A stretch of DNA of 64,000 nucleotides. Source: Nitrospinota bacterium (GTDB taxonomy: Bacteria > Nitrospinota_A > UBA7883 > JACRLM01). Under the pieces are notes generated by a model. The model saw only the letters and a list, made by a program, of their open reading frames with translations. It had not been told where the DNA came from and made no database searches. The DNA lies in contig JACQXA010000004.1 of NCBI GenBank assembly GCA_016208975.1, positions 1,675,015 through 1,739,014 on the forward strand. Reading direction: 5' to 3'. This document shows, in pieces, positions 27,892 to 37,318 of the stretch. The position numbers and the translations under genes are program-made. The first letter of the stretch is position 1, and each line of letters opens with the position of its first letter.

Positions 27892-28920
27892 TTATATGCC
27901 GAAACGGACTTTAAGACGGCCTAACGCTTCTTCTCTTCCGAATCGCGTCTTCAGGGCCTGCATGGCTTTTTCTGTCATGGATTTTTTCTGTTTAACGGTG
28001 GAGGCCGCCGCTTTCTTTAGCGCCGAAGCCACCATGGATGGGGAGGAGTATCCGCATTGCTGGCCCGGCGCGTAGAACGACGGCTCACTGCAAAAAAACT
28101 GGTCGGCCACCACATGCTCCATTTTGATAAACCCATCCTCGCAAAGCAGGCCGGTATGGCCGCCCCAGAAGTTGGCTATCAATGGAAGGCCAGCCAGGGC
28201 CGCTTCCGCCAATGGCAGGCCCAAGCCCTCGCCCAGGCTGGCGGAGACATAGAAGTCGAAATCTTTATACATGGCCAGCAGGTTTCCCCTCTCCATCCAT
28301 CCGGTTTCAATATGGATGTCTTCCCTTGGGGATTTCCATTGGCACGATGGCGAGGTCTTGATCACAAGCCGGGCCTCGCCCGCGCGGGGGAAGGCCAATT
28401 GAAAACCCTCCATAAGAAGGTGGAAACCCTTGCGGAAATGGGGCTCGCCGCAGGAGAGGAATTTTACCGGCCCTGCCGTTCCCCATGCCGTTTTGGCGGG
28501 GACGGTTTCCAGATCCAGCGCCGGGGGCATAAATACCACGGGAGTTGTTACTCCGCTTCGCTCCAACACGGTTTTTACGTGATGGCTGGGCGCCCACACC
28601 TCGTGGAACTGGTTAAGCCTTGCGGCCCATTGCGCCGGATACCGGCTCCATTCGTGGTAGGGCGCGGCGACGTTCACCGCGCCGGGAACGGGGGTGAAAC
28701 ATGGGCCGATGGTAAGATGGATAATCACCTTGCCGCTAAATTCTTTTTCAGCCTGTTGGCGTTCCTCGTCTGTCTCAGGGGTTTTAACCTGTATGGCCGG
28801 GACGCCGATGGACTGGAACGAAAGGAGATAAAGGGAGCCTATGATTTTGTAACTGCCCCGGTGGAGGTCCGTGAATATCACCACGCCCGCCGACGGGTCC
28901 AGGGGTTCCATTCGGCTCAT
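27892..28920 (-). CDS. Glycosyltransferase, GT-B fold (GT4-like)
   Basis: A cytoplasmic glycosyltransferase of about 342 residues. I start it at ATG 28920; a TTG two codons upstream is also possible. The C-terminal half shows the GT4 pattern: FLSCGEPHFRKGFHLLMEGF, then DFDFYVSASLGEGLGLPLAEAALAGLP, where the E-x7-E motif binds the nucleotide sugar. The N-terminal domain is less typical and ends with a VWAPSHHVKTVLERSGV segment seen in related transferases. The acceptor and sugar are unknown. It is 68 bp downstream of a mannose-6-phosphate-isomerase-like cupin on the same strand, so the sugar may be a mannose derivative; this is inference. Confidence 0.8.
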   Translation of the reverse strand: MSRMEPLDPSAGVVIFTDLHRGSYKIIGSLYLLSFQSIGVPAIQVKTPETDEERQQAEKEFSGKVIIHLTIGPCFTPVPGAVNVAAPYHEWSRYPAQWAARLNQFHEVWAPSHHVKTVLERSGVTTPVVFMPPALDLETVPAKTAWGTAGPVKFLSCGEPHFRKGFHLLMEGFQLAFPRAGEARLVIKTSPSCQWKSPREDIHIETGWMERGNLLAMYKDFDFYVSASLGEGLGLPLAEAALAGLPLIANFWGGHTGLLCEDGFIKMEHVVADQFFCSEPSFYAPGQQCGYSSPSMVASALKKAAASTVKQKKSMTEKAMQALKTRFGREEALGRLKVRFGI

Positions 28921-28988
28921 TTGCAAGTCAGCCAGTTCAGGGTTTTAAGAGCGCGCCGCCGGGCGCTGGGGGAAATCCGCCGGAGCGG

Positions 28989-29363
28989 TTAGCCCACCCG
29001 GCCGAAATCATCCTTAAGGCGGATAATGTCGTCTTCACCGAAATAGTCCCCCATCTGCACCTCCACGAACACCAGCGGTTCCGCGCCGGTGTTTTCGATC
29101 CTGTGCAACGCCTCCCGGGGTATGTCTATGGAATGATGGGGAAGAAGGGTGACATCGCGCCCGTCCAGGGTAACCTTGGCCACGCCGCTAACCACCACCC
29201 AATGCTCCGACCGGCGCAGATGTTTTTGCAGGCTTATCCGCTTGCCGGGCAGTACGATGATGCGTTTTACCTTGTGGTCTGCCGTGTCCAGCAATACCTC
29301 GTAGCGGCCCCATGGGCGCTCGCCGATTTTATCTTCCACCATTTCTTCGATTGGATTATTCAT
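28989..29363 (-). CDS. Cupin of the type II mannose-6-phosphate isomerase family
   Basis: A 124-residue single-cupin protein that matches the C-terminal isomerase half of bifunctional ManC/AlgA enzymes: ERPWGRYEVLLDT, the metal-binding LQKHLRRSEHWVVVSG strand pair and IDIPREALHRIENTG. Known members convert mannose-6-phosphate and fructose-6-phosphate, or act as stand-alone sugar-phosphate cupins. The two cupin motifs have the expected His/Glu residues. It precedes the glycosyltransferase gene and may supply its sugar-nucleotide pathway. Stand-alone function is not proven. Confidence 0.85.
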   Translation of the reverse strand: MNNPIEEMVEDKIGERPWGRYEVLLDTADHKVKRIIVLPGKRISLQKHLRRSEHWVVVSGVAKVTLDGRDVTLLPHHSIDIPREALHRIENTGAEPLVFVEVQMGDYFGEDDIIRLKDDFGRVG

Positions 29364-29509
29364 GACATTAAAATGTGAAAAAGCCCTCTAAGTATATGTG
29401 AAAAAGGGCGTTGATTGAAGCGGAAATTTAGGCCGCGCCATGGAGCGCGGCGCCACGGGGGCCGCATGGTAAGATTGTTTATATAGGTTTGCGTCGCGGG
29501 GGAAGGGGT

Positions 29510-30133
29510 ATGAATCCGCGGTTGATGCTTATGCTGATACCATTGTTGTTCGGGTTTTTCGCCTGTGACAGGAGGTACCTTACCCCTCAAGATACGTTGT
29601 ACACCACCCGGACGGGGCCTTATTACCAGGTGGCTGGCGATGGCCTTACCTTGGCGCTGGAACCATTAAGCTGGCCCACCCATGCCAGGAACCTGGAGGG
29701 CGGCCGCCTCCTGCCGGTCTGGGTGATTATCGCCAATGGCTCCCCCAGGCCCGTTTCGGTAGCGCGGCGCCATTTTACTCTGTCCGACCAATGGAACACC
29801 CCGCTTTCCCCATGGAGCCCCGCGCAGTTTTTCATCTGGTGGCGCGGGCAGGGGTTCAGCTTTTTTTACCAGGGCCCGTTCCCCTTCTTCTGGCCCTTCG
29901 CGGAGATAGAAGACAAAACCATCGAGAACAGGTATAGAAGCTGGGATGAATCGGCGGCTTTAACATCGGGCCGGACGCTTCTGCCGGAAATGGTTTTACA
30001 GCCCGGCGATAGCGCCAGCGGGGCGCTGTTGTTCAATCCCGCCGTATCAGAGAAGATGTCCTATACCCTCACATGGCGGCCTGAAGGATTCAGAAGGGAA
30101 CTATCCATAAGATTCACGGTAAGCGCCGTATGA
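29510..30133 (+). CDS. Putative lipoprotein of unknown function
   Basis: A 207-residue exported protein. ATG 29510 follows GGAAGGGG at good spacing and gives a short N-terminus, hydrophobic core and FFAC at residues about 16-19, close to a lipobox but with Phe at -3. If processed, Cys becomes the lipidated first residue. The rest is beta-rich, with a VWVIIANGSPRPVSV segment of the kind found in immunoglobulin-like domains and a Phe/Trp-rich stretch (FFIWWRGQGFSFFYQGPFPFF) that may touch a membrane. No family was recognised. It converges on the unknown minus-strand gene at 30143 with 9 bp between. Confidence 0.65.
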   Translation: MNPRLMLMLIPLLFGFFACDRRYLTPQDTLYTTRTGPYYQVAGDGLTLALEPLSWPTHARNLEGGRLLPVWVIIANGSPRPVSVARRHFTLSDQWNTPLSPWSPAQFFIWWRGQGFSFFYQGPFPFFWPFAEIEDKTIENRYRSWDESAALTSGRTLLPEMVLQPGDSASGALLFNPAVSEKMSYTLTWRPEGFRRELSIRFTVSAV

Positions 30134-30142
30134 ATGGAACGT

Positions 30143-30535
30143 TCAGGCCAGCTTCTCTTTGTTGACGAGTTTGCCGACCTTCACGGGAACACCTTCCAGG
30201 ATTTCCAGGTCGTGGAACTCGCAATATTTCAGCTCATGGGCCAGGCTTACAAGCCGGGACCATCCCTCGCTGTTTTCCGGGGCGCGAACCATCACCGGGC
30301 CGCTTACGGCGGGGAAACATTTTTGATCTTCCCCGGCGGAGTTAAGCGCAAGGTTGAAACAGGCGTGCTCCAGAAATATTGGCGCGCAATCCTGAATGAC
30401 AAGACGGGTTATAAGGCCGCTACGTATCCCCTGGACGTATGTGAAAAACCGCACCCATCCGGGATGAGGGGCGCCATTAGCGATGGCCGCCGCTTCCAGC
30501 GTTCCCCCTTTGCCATATTCCGTCCGCGTTTTCAT
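30143..30535 (-). CDS. Hypothetical protein
   Basis: A 130-residue soluble protein that I do not recognise. It has no signal peptide or membrane helix. It has mixed alpha/beta character, with three cysteines in the middle (QDCAPIFLEHACFNLAL and DQKCFPAVSG) and one later (LKYCEFHDL). I prefer this strand over an overlapping plus-strand frame because its composition is protein-like and it ends in an ordinary charged helix. It lies downstream of the phoB-phoR-kinase operon on the same strand, separated by about 120 bp, so it is probably a separate unit. Confidence 0.5.
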   Translation of the reverse strand: MKTRTEYGKGGTLEAAAIANGAPHPGWVRFFTYVQGIRSGLITRLVIQDCAPIFLEHACFNLALNSAGEDQKCFPAVSGPVMVRAPENSEGWSRLVSLAHELKYCEFHDLEILEGVPVKVGKLVNKEKLA

Positions 30536-30657
30536 AAAACCATCGCCTGCATGGGCGCAAAAATCCTAATGAGCGTAATGCCCCGTTAACGTTTATCGGA
30601 CAGGATTGGCATTAACTTTAGCGGGGAGGAGATTTATTTTTGGCGGTGCAGGGTGTG

Positions 30658-31467
30658 TCAGGCCGTAAGGCCAGCCGCGTCTATGGGAAGTTCCAACGAG
30701 AACCGGGCGCCATGCGGCGAAGCGTCGCCCACGGAAATAACGCCCCCATGACGCTGTGTAAAAAGCCGGGCGTTGGCAAGACCCAGCCCAGACCCTTTCA
30801 GCACCCGTTCAGATCCCAGGTCGCCCTGTTCAAACCGGTGGAATATTTTTTCCCGTTCCGCGACCGGTACGCCCGGGCCGGTGTCTTCTATGATTATGAG
30901 CGCCTTGCCGCCTTCCGCCCGGGCGGAAAGAGTGACCCGCCCGCCCGTGGGGGTGAATTTAAGCGCGTTGGAGAGGATGTTATTCACCGCGTGGTACCGG
31001 ATGCGCCGCATGTCCCACCTTACGGGGGGCATGAGGGCTATGTCCAGTTTCAACTGTATCCTGCGCGCCTCGGCTTCCATGCGGAACGTATCCATCACAT
31101 CTTCCAGTTCCCGTTCCATATCCAAAACCCATTCCAGCTCCACCGGCTCTTTCCCGGCTTCCATCTTGGTCATGGCCAGGATGTCCTCCACCATGGAAAG
31201 GGCGCCAATGGCGGCGTTTTCCACCCGTTTCATCATGTCCAGCCATCGCCCATTGGGGGCTTCCCGGCCGATCTCCTCGGAAAGGATCCTGGAAAACCCA
31301 ACGATTGCCACCATGGGGGATTTAAGATCGTGGCTCAGGCTGGATAGCGCCCGGTCGGCCCTGTCCATCAATTCCCTGCAACACTTGTTTTTGCAATCGC
31401 CATAGGGATGGTAATGGGTGGCCGTTAGCGTAGGCTCTGCCGGAGTTGTACCGGCGCTGGAAGGCAT
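30658..31467 (-). CDS. Soluble sensor histidine kinase, third gene of the phoB operon
   Basis: A 269-residue kinase without membrane helices or a PAS domain. The N-terminus (residues 1-35) has a His/Cys cluster, H18, H20, C25, C29 and C30 (HYHPYGDCKNKCC), which could bind a metal or respond to redox state. The dimerisation domain (about 38-110) carries the phospho-His in SLSHDLKSPMVAIVG. The ATPase domain (about 150-265) has NALKFTPTGG, IEDTGPGVP and GSGLGLANA. It starts one base after the PhoR-like gene ends, so the two are co-translated. It may feed the same PhoB regulator or be an accessory kinase. Confidence 0.85.
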   Translation of the reverse strand: MPSSAGTTPAEPTLTATHYHPYGDCKNKCCRELMDRADRALSSLSHDLKSPMVAIVGFSRILSEEIGREAPNGRWLDMMKRVENAAIGALSMVEDILAMTKMEAGKEPVELEWVLDMERELEDVMDTFRMEAEARRIQLKLDIALMPPVRWDMRRIRYHAVNNILSNALKFTPTGGRVTLSARAEGGKALIIIEDTGPGVPVAEREKIFHRFEQGDLGSERVLKGSGLGLANARLFTQRHGGVISVGDASPHGARFSLELPIDAAGLTA

Positions 31468-31468
31468 A

Positions 31469-32569
31469 CTACTCTCCTTCCTGGCTTTCTCCGATGGGAA
31501 TGTGTATGGAAAACACGCTTCCCTTTCCGGGGACGCTTTCCACTGTCACGTTCCCGCGGTGGGCCAGAACCACGTGTTTTACTATGGACAGCCCCAGCCC
31601 AGTGCCCCCGGCCTTGCGCGACCTGGCCGCGTCCACCCGGTAGAACCGCTCGAATATCCTGTCCAGATGCTGTTTTTCTATGCCTGGCCCCTCATCCCTC
31701 ACATGGATGGACACCATCTCGCCCGCCCTTTCGGCGGATACGCTAACGGTGGTTCCCTCTTCGCTGTAGTTTATGGCGTTGTCGATAAGGTTTGAAATGG
31801 CGGTTTCCAGCAGAGGGCCGTTAACAAGCACATCAATGCCCTGCTCGCACAGTATCTTCATTTTTATATGTTTTTCTTCCGCCTTTTCCGCCATACCGTC
31901 CATGGCTTTTTGCACGATGGTCAGCATGGGCTGGCGCGCCAGCTCTATGGCCTCCCCCTTCTCAAGGCTCGAAAGGGTCAGAAGGTCTTCGATGATGGAG
32001 GAGAGCCTGCTGGCGTGCCGGTTAATGATTTCCAGAAACCGCCGGGCCGCGTCCGGCTCGGTTATTGCGCCGTTAAGCAGGGTTTCCACGAAGCCCCGGA
32101 TGGAGGTGATGGGAGTGCGAAGCTCATGGGAGACGTTGGAGGCGAAGTCCCGCCTGACGTTCTCAAGCCGTCTAAGCTGGGTGATGTCGTTCAACGCCAC
32201 CACCATGCCGATGTATTCCCCGCCGGAGCCGAACATTGGGCTTCTTGTGGCCATGGCTATTATGGGCGATGGGCCGGAGAGCTTTATCTCCCTTTCGGAG
32301 TTATCCCGGGCGGCAAGCCCTTCGGCCACGAACGCCAGAAGCTCCCCCTGCCCGCACACGAAGGAAATGGGGGCGCCTTCAACTTTTGCGCCGGTTATGT
32401 TGAGCATTTGGCGGGCCTTGCGGTTCAGCTTAAGCACCTCGCCAGCGCCGTCTATGGCCAGTATCCCCTCTTTCATGCAAGAGAGGATGGCTTCGCTCCG
32501 CTGGATCTCCGCCTCCAGCTCTTTTTGCACACGCCACAGGTCCGCGCCGAATGTGTCGTCCATTCCCAT
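31469..32569 (-). CDS. phoR: PhoR-like sensor histidine kinase without membrane helices
   Basis: A 366-residue kinase with an N-terminal coiled coil, PAS domain (about 22-130), dimerisation domain with the phospho-His in NVSHELRTPITSIRG, and an ATPase domain (NLIDNAINYSEEG, RDEGPGIEKQ, GTGLGLSIVKH). It starts two bases after the phoB-like gene stops, and pstS is divergent, so the PhoR role in sensing phosphate limitation is likely. Classical PhoR has one or two N-terminal membrane helices, through which it contacts the Pst transporter and PhoU. This one has none. The symbol is by context and family. Confidence 0.83.
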   Translation of the reverse strand: MGMDDTFGADLWRVQKELEAEIQRSEAILSCMKEGILAIDGAGEVLKLNRKARQMLNITGAKVEGAPISFVCGQGELLAFVAEGLAARDNSEREIKLSGPSPIIAMATRSPMFGSGGEYIGMVVALNDITQLRRLENVRRDFASNVSHELRTPITSIRGFVETLLNGAITEPDAARRFLEIINRHASRLSSIIEDLLTLSSLEKGEAIELARQPMLTIVQKAMDGMAEKAEEKHIKMKILCEQGIDVLVNGPLLETAISNLIDNAINYSEEGTTVSVSAERAGEMVSIHVRDEGPGIEKQHLDRIFERFYRVDAARSRKAGGTGLGLSIVKHVVLAHRGNVTVESVPGKGSVFSIHIPIGESQEGE

Positions 32570-32571
32570 CG

Positions 32572-33246
32572 TTACATGTCGAACCGGTAGCCGACGCCGC
32601 GAACGGTGAGTATCCTCGGCCCCAGCGATTTTAGTTTTTTCCTGATGGATGTCATGTGCACGTCCACGGAGCGGTCGGTAACGGTGATCTCCCCGCCGCG
32701 GATTTCGGATACTATCTGCTGTCTGGTCAGCACCCCGCCCCTTCTCTTAAGAAGCAGTTCCATGATGGCGAACTCCGAGAATGTAAGATCCATCTTCTCG
32801 CCGAAAATGAAAGCCTCATGCCGCTCCTTGTCCAGGGTGATCCCCTCAACCTCTATCTTCTCGCCGGTGAGGGGTGAGCGGCGTCTGCGCAGGGCCGCCT
32901 CCACCCGCGCCACAAGCACGTTCACGCTGAAAGGTTTTGTGATGTAATCGTCCGCGCCGAGGGTTAGCCCCTTCACCACGTCTTCTTCCTCGCCCTTGGC
33001 CGAAACCATCACTATGGGCGTTTCGGCGGTCTTTTTCTCGGAACGGAGTCTTTTTAATGTCTCAAACCCGCTCAGGCCCGGAAGAAGGATGTCCAGCAGT
33101 ATCACCGCGGGCAGGCTGTTGATGGCCTTGTTGAGCGCCTCCTCGCCGGTGGAAGCGGTGATTACGTTGTAGCCGGCCTTTTCAAGATTGTAAGAGAGAA
33201 GAACCTGGATGTCCTCCTCATCGTCCACCACCAATATTGTTTCCAT
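32572..33246 (-). CDS. phoB: PhoB-like OmpR-family response regulator
   Basis: A 224-residue transcription factor. The receiver (1-118) has D8/D9, phosphoacceptor D52 (ILLDILLPGLSG), a Thr/Ser strand (VMVSAKG) and Lys in YITKPFS. The winged-helix DNA-binding domain (about 130-222) ends with the usual DRSVDVHMTSIRKKL and RGVGYRFDM. PhoB activates phosphate-starvation genes by binding pairs of 7-bp repeats. It is the first gene of a three-gene operon with two kinases and faces pstS across a 190-bp region that contains candidate repeats. Confidence 0.9.
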   Translation of the reverse strand: METILVVDDEEDIQVLLSYNLEKAGYNVITASTGEEALNKAINSLPAVILLDILLPGLSGFETLKRLRSEKKTAETPIVMVSAKGEEEDVVKGLTLGADDYITKPFSVNVLVARVEAALRRRRSPLTGEKIEVEGITLDKERHEAFIFGEKMDLTFSEFAIMELLLKRRGGVLTRQQIVSEIRGGEITVTDRSVDVHMTSIRKKLKSLGPRILTVRGVGYRFDM

Positions 33247-33303
33247 GCCTCTTTCGTCCTCTTATCCCTTGGCTTATACTACAAGATTAAATATCTTGGG
33301 CGC

Positions 33304-33405
33304 GTTAAGATTTTATTAAGAGGCATGGCCGGATGGCCTGAGGGAAAATCGAATTAACGCTCTTCTAACAAATTGCGGCGATGGATTCTGTTAACGTTTG
33401 TTCAT
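33304..33405. promoter_or_regulatory. Candidate PhoB-binding repeats between phoB and pstS
   Basis: Pho boxes are pairs of 7-bp direct repeats separated by 4 bp. At 33304-33321 there is GTTAAGA-TTTT-ATTAAGA, where the repeats agree at six of seven positions in exact 11-bp register. At 33388-33405 CTGTTAA-CGTT-TGTTCAT is a looser match to the CTGTCAT half-site. Both lie between the divergent phoB and pstS genes. The assignment rests on register and context only. Confidence 0.4.
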
Positions 33406-33438
33406 TGGCAACAGACCAACAACAAGGAGAATAGCGTG

Positions 33439-34422
33439 ATGACTTTTATTTCCAAGGTGACAGTAGCCATGGGCGCGGCCATTGCATTGGCCGCATCGGT
33501 TCCGGCGCAAGCCGGTGGCCCGGTTAAGGTAGATTCGAAAATAGCGGCGTACAAAAAAACCGGCGGCGTAAGCGGTAACATTTCCAGTATCGGTTCCGAC
33601 ACCCTGAACAACCTTATGACACTATGGGCGGAAGGGTTCAACAAAGCCTACCCCAACACCAAAATACAGATAGAGGGCAAAGGCTCTTCCACCGCCCCCC
33701 CAGCCCTCATTTCCGGCACAGCCCAGCTTGGGCCCATGAGCCGGGGCATGAAGGATACCGAAGTGGACGCTTTTGAGAAAAAGTTCGGCTACAAACCTAC
33801 CCAGATAAAAGTGGCGGTGGACGCGCTGGCGGTGTTTGTCAGCAAGGACAACCCTTTAAAGTCCATGACTATGGAGCAGGTGGACGCGGTGTTCTCCAAG
33901 TCTCGCAGAAGGGGTTATAAGGAAGACATCACCACTTGGGGCCAGCTGGGTCTCGCCGGAGCCTGGGCCGCCAAGCCCATCAGCCTTTATGGCCGTAACT
34001 CCGCCTCGGGCACCTATGGGTTCTTCAAAGAGCATTCCATGAAAAACGGGGACTACAGGGATACCGTTAAAGAACAGCCCGGTTCCGCCTCTGTGGTGCA
34101 GAGCGTGGCTGTTGACCGGGCCGCCATGGGTTACAGCGGCATAGGCTACGCCACGCCGGACGTGCGCGCCGTGGCCTTGGCCGATAAAGAAGGCGCCAAG
34201 GCTTATGACGCCACCGCCGACAACGCCTATTCCGGCGAGTACCCCCTTTCCCGTTTCCTGTACGTCTATGTGAACAAGGCTCCCGGCAAGGCTCTCGATC
34301 CGCTTACCGCGGAGTTCGTGAAGTTCGTGCTGTCCAAGGAAGGCCAGGAGGTTGTTGTGAAAGACGGTTACTTCCCGATACCGTCCAAGGTGGTTTCCGA
34401 AGAGCTTAAAAAGCTCAACTAA
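33439..34422 (+). CDS. pstS: PstS-like periplasmic phosphate-binding protein
   Basis: A 327-residue secreted binding protein. ATG 33439 (or GTG 33436) follows AAGGAG. The signal peptide covers residues 1-25 (cleavage near AQA-G). The mature part has the PstS/PBP-like pattern: [20 protein letters not shown], a [21 protein letters not shown] ligand loop, a [15 protein letters not shown] loop and a GYSGIGYA hinge. It captures phosphate for the Pst ABC importer. No pstC, pstA, pstB or phoU is next to it; the gene is followed by a terminator. It is divergent from the PhoB-like operon, which supports control by phosphate. Confidence 0.88.
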   Translation: MTFISKVTVAMGAAIALAASVPAQAGGPVKVDSKIAAYKKTGGVSGNISSIGSDTLNNLMTLWAEGFNKAYPNTKIQIEGKGSSTAPPALISGTAQLGPMSRGMKDTEVDAFEKKFGYKPTQIKVAVDALAVFVSKDNPLKSMTMEQVDAVFSKSRRRGYKEDITTWGQLGLAGAWAAKPISLYGRNSASGTYGFFKEHSMKNGDYRDTVKEQPGSASVVQSVAVDRAAMGYSGIGYATPDVRAVALADKEGAKAYDATADNAYSGEYPLSRFLYVYVNKAPGKALDPLTAEFVKFVLSKEGQEVVVKDGYFPIPSKVVSEELKKLN

Positions 34423-34447
34423 CCGGACGGTTATTACTTGGCCCCAA

Positions 34448-34489
34448 AAAGAGCCGGGTGGAAAGGTAAAACTTTCCACCCGGCTCTTT
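34448..34489. terminator. Strong bidirectional terminator between pstS and cysA
   Basis: A perfect 18-bp stem (34448-34465 with 34472-34489) around the loop GTAAAA. On the minus strand it is followed by a run of five T; on the plus strand the right arm itself ends in TTT. It serves both the pstS transcript and the converging sulfate operon. Confidence 0.93.
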
Positions 34490-34513
34490 CATTTGGCTGG
34501 TTTTGAGGGACGT

Positions 34514-35563
<1,050 letters not shown>

Positions 35564-35585
35564 TGTTCAACCACGCTATGTTCGT

Positions 35586-36458
35586 TTAAAAATCCTTGGC
35601 CGCCACCGCCATGTCCACGGAAGCGCGTTTTCCTTTTTCCGCCAGCGTCTTTAAAATAAGGGTAACTATGGCCAGGGCCGCCAGCGCCGAGGCCACGGCG
35701 AAAGCCGCCGCGAAATTGTATTCGTTGTAGAGTATCTCCACATGAAGCGGCATGGTGTTGGTAAGCCCCCTTATGTGGCCAGACACCACCGACACCGCGC
35801 CGAACTCCCCCATGGCCCTGGCGTTCAGCAGGATTACGCCGTATATCAGACCCCATTTGATGTTGGGGATGGTAACCCGCCAGAACGTTTTAAGGCCGGA
35901 AGCGCCCAGCGTGATGGCCGCCTCCTCTTCTTCGGAGCCTTGAGTCTCCATCAGCGGTATCAACTCCCGGGCCACGAATGGGAACGTAACGAAAGTTGTG
36001 GCCAGCGCGATGCCCGCCGGGGCGAAAAGTATTTTTATCCCATGTTCCAGCATATACTCCCCGAACCAGCCTTGCGCGCCGAAAATAAGCACGAATATCA
36101 GGCCAGAGATAACCGGAGACACCGAAAACGGGATGTCTATAAGGGTTATCAGCAGACTCTTTCCCTTAAAGTCGAACTTGGTTATGGCCCAGGCCGCCGC
36201 CACGCCAAACGCCGTGTTCAACGGCAACACTATAGCCACGGTGAGAAGTGTGAGACGCACCGAGGCCAGGGTGTCGCTGTCTATGATGGCGCTCAAATAA
36301 GCGTCAAAACCTTTGCTGAGCGCTTCAACGAAAACCGTCACCAGCGGCGCCACAAGGAACACCGCCATGAACAGCAACGCCACCCCGATAAGCGCCCAGC
36401 GGACGAACCACGGCTCACCCACCGTGGCGGTGTTTACGGATTTAAACGCCATAGCCAA
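35586..36458 (-). CDS. cysW: Sulfate ABC transporter permease CysW
   Basis: A 290-residue inner-membrane permease with about six helices. The cytoplasmic coupling loop EEEAAITLGASGLKTFWRVT carries the EAA motif that contacts CysA. The N-terminal helix follows a short conserved EPWFVRW segment typical of CysW. With CysT it forms the channel for sulfate or thiosulfate. It starts 15 bp after cysT. Confidence 0.92.
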   Translation of the reverse strand: MAMAFKSVNTATVGEPWFVRWALIGVALLFMAVFLVAPLVTVFVEALSKGFDAYLSAIIDSDTLASVRLTLLTVAIVLPLNTAFGVAAAWAITKFDFKGKSLLITLIDIPFSVSPVISGLIFVLIFGAQGWFGEYMLEHGIKILFAPAGIALATTFVTFPFVARELIPLMETQGSEEEEAAITLGASGLKTFWRVTIPNIKWGLIYGVILLNARAMGEFGAVSVVSGHIRGLTNTMPLHVEILYNEYNFAAAFAVASALAALAIVTLILKTLAEKGKRASVDMAVAAKDF

Positions 36459-36473
36459 TAACCCGAATCATGA

Positions 36474-37313
36474 TCAATGCCCCGCCGAAAACCTTCTTCC
36501 GGAAAACCATTGGATAAAATTGATCCCCAGCAACATCAGGAACGCGGCCACCAGCATCACCGAAGCGTAAGCCGTGGCCCCGCCGTAATCGTACTGTTCC
36601 AGCTTTATGACGATAAGAAGCGGAGCTATCTCCGAGACCATCGGCATGTTGCCCGCTATGAATATCACAGAGCCGTACTCGCCTATGCCCCTGGCGAAAG
36701 CCAGGGCGAAACCCGTTAATAGCGCCGGTGCGATTTCCGGAAATATCACTTTGGTGAATGTTGTCCATCTCGTGGCGCCAAGACAGGCGGCGGCCTCTTC
36801 TGCCTCCCGCTCCAGATCCTCTATCACCGGCTGGACTGTCCGCACCACGAAGGGCAAACCGATAAACACCAGCGCCACCACTATGCCCACAGGGGTGAAC
36901 GCCACCTTAAGCCCCAAAGGCTCCAAGAACCGCCCGAACCAGCCGTCTCCTGTGTATAGGGTGGTTAACGCTATGCCCGCCACCGCCGTGGGGAGGGCGA
37001 AGGGCAGGTCCACCATTGCGTCCAGCGCCTTCTTTCCCGGGAATTTATAACGCGCCATGACCCAGGCCACGATAACACCGAAAACGGCGTTTATCACCGC
37101 CGCGGCGAAGGCGGCCCCGAAGCTAAGCTTGTACGCCGCCAGGCCGCGCGGGTCGGTAATGGTGTTGTAATACCCTTCCCACCCGATGCTGGCGGATTTT
37201 ATGAACAGCGCCGACACCGGGATTAGCACGATAAGGCCCAGGTAAAACAGGGTGAACCCCATGGACATGGAGAACCCAGGCAAGGGCGACCTGTTAAACG
37301 CGCGCGGAGCCAT
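36474..37313 (-). CDS. cysT: Sulfate ABC transporter permease CysT (CysU)
   Basis: A 279-residue inner-membrane permease with about six helices and an EAA loop ([18 protein letters not shown]). [19 protein letters not shown]-like N-terminal residues and a [17 protein letters not shown] segment are characteristic of CysT. It pairs with CysW. The gene starts five bases after sbp stops. Confidence 0.92.
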   Translation of the reverse strand: MAPRAFNRSPLPGFSMSMGFTLFYLGLIVLIPVSALFIKSASIGWEGYYNTITDPRGLAAYKLSFGAAFAAAVINAVFGVIVAWVMARYKFPGKKALDAMVDLPFALPTAVAGIALTTLYTGDGWFGRFLEPLGLKVAFTPVGIVVALVFIGLPFVVRTVQPVIEDLEREAEEAAACLGATRWTTFTKVIFPEIAPALLTGFALAFARGIGEYGSVIFIAGNMPMVSEIAPLLIVIKLEQYDYGGATAYASVMLVAAFLMLLGINFIQWFSGRRFSAGH

Positions 37314-37318
37314 TGGTT

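Noticed and set aside
30134-30589. 151-codon plus-strand frame over the unknown minus-strand gene
   Set aside because: Less protein-like than the minus-strand frame and no ribosome site; it starts right after the lipoprotein-like gene stop.
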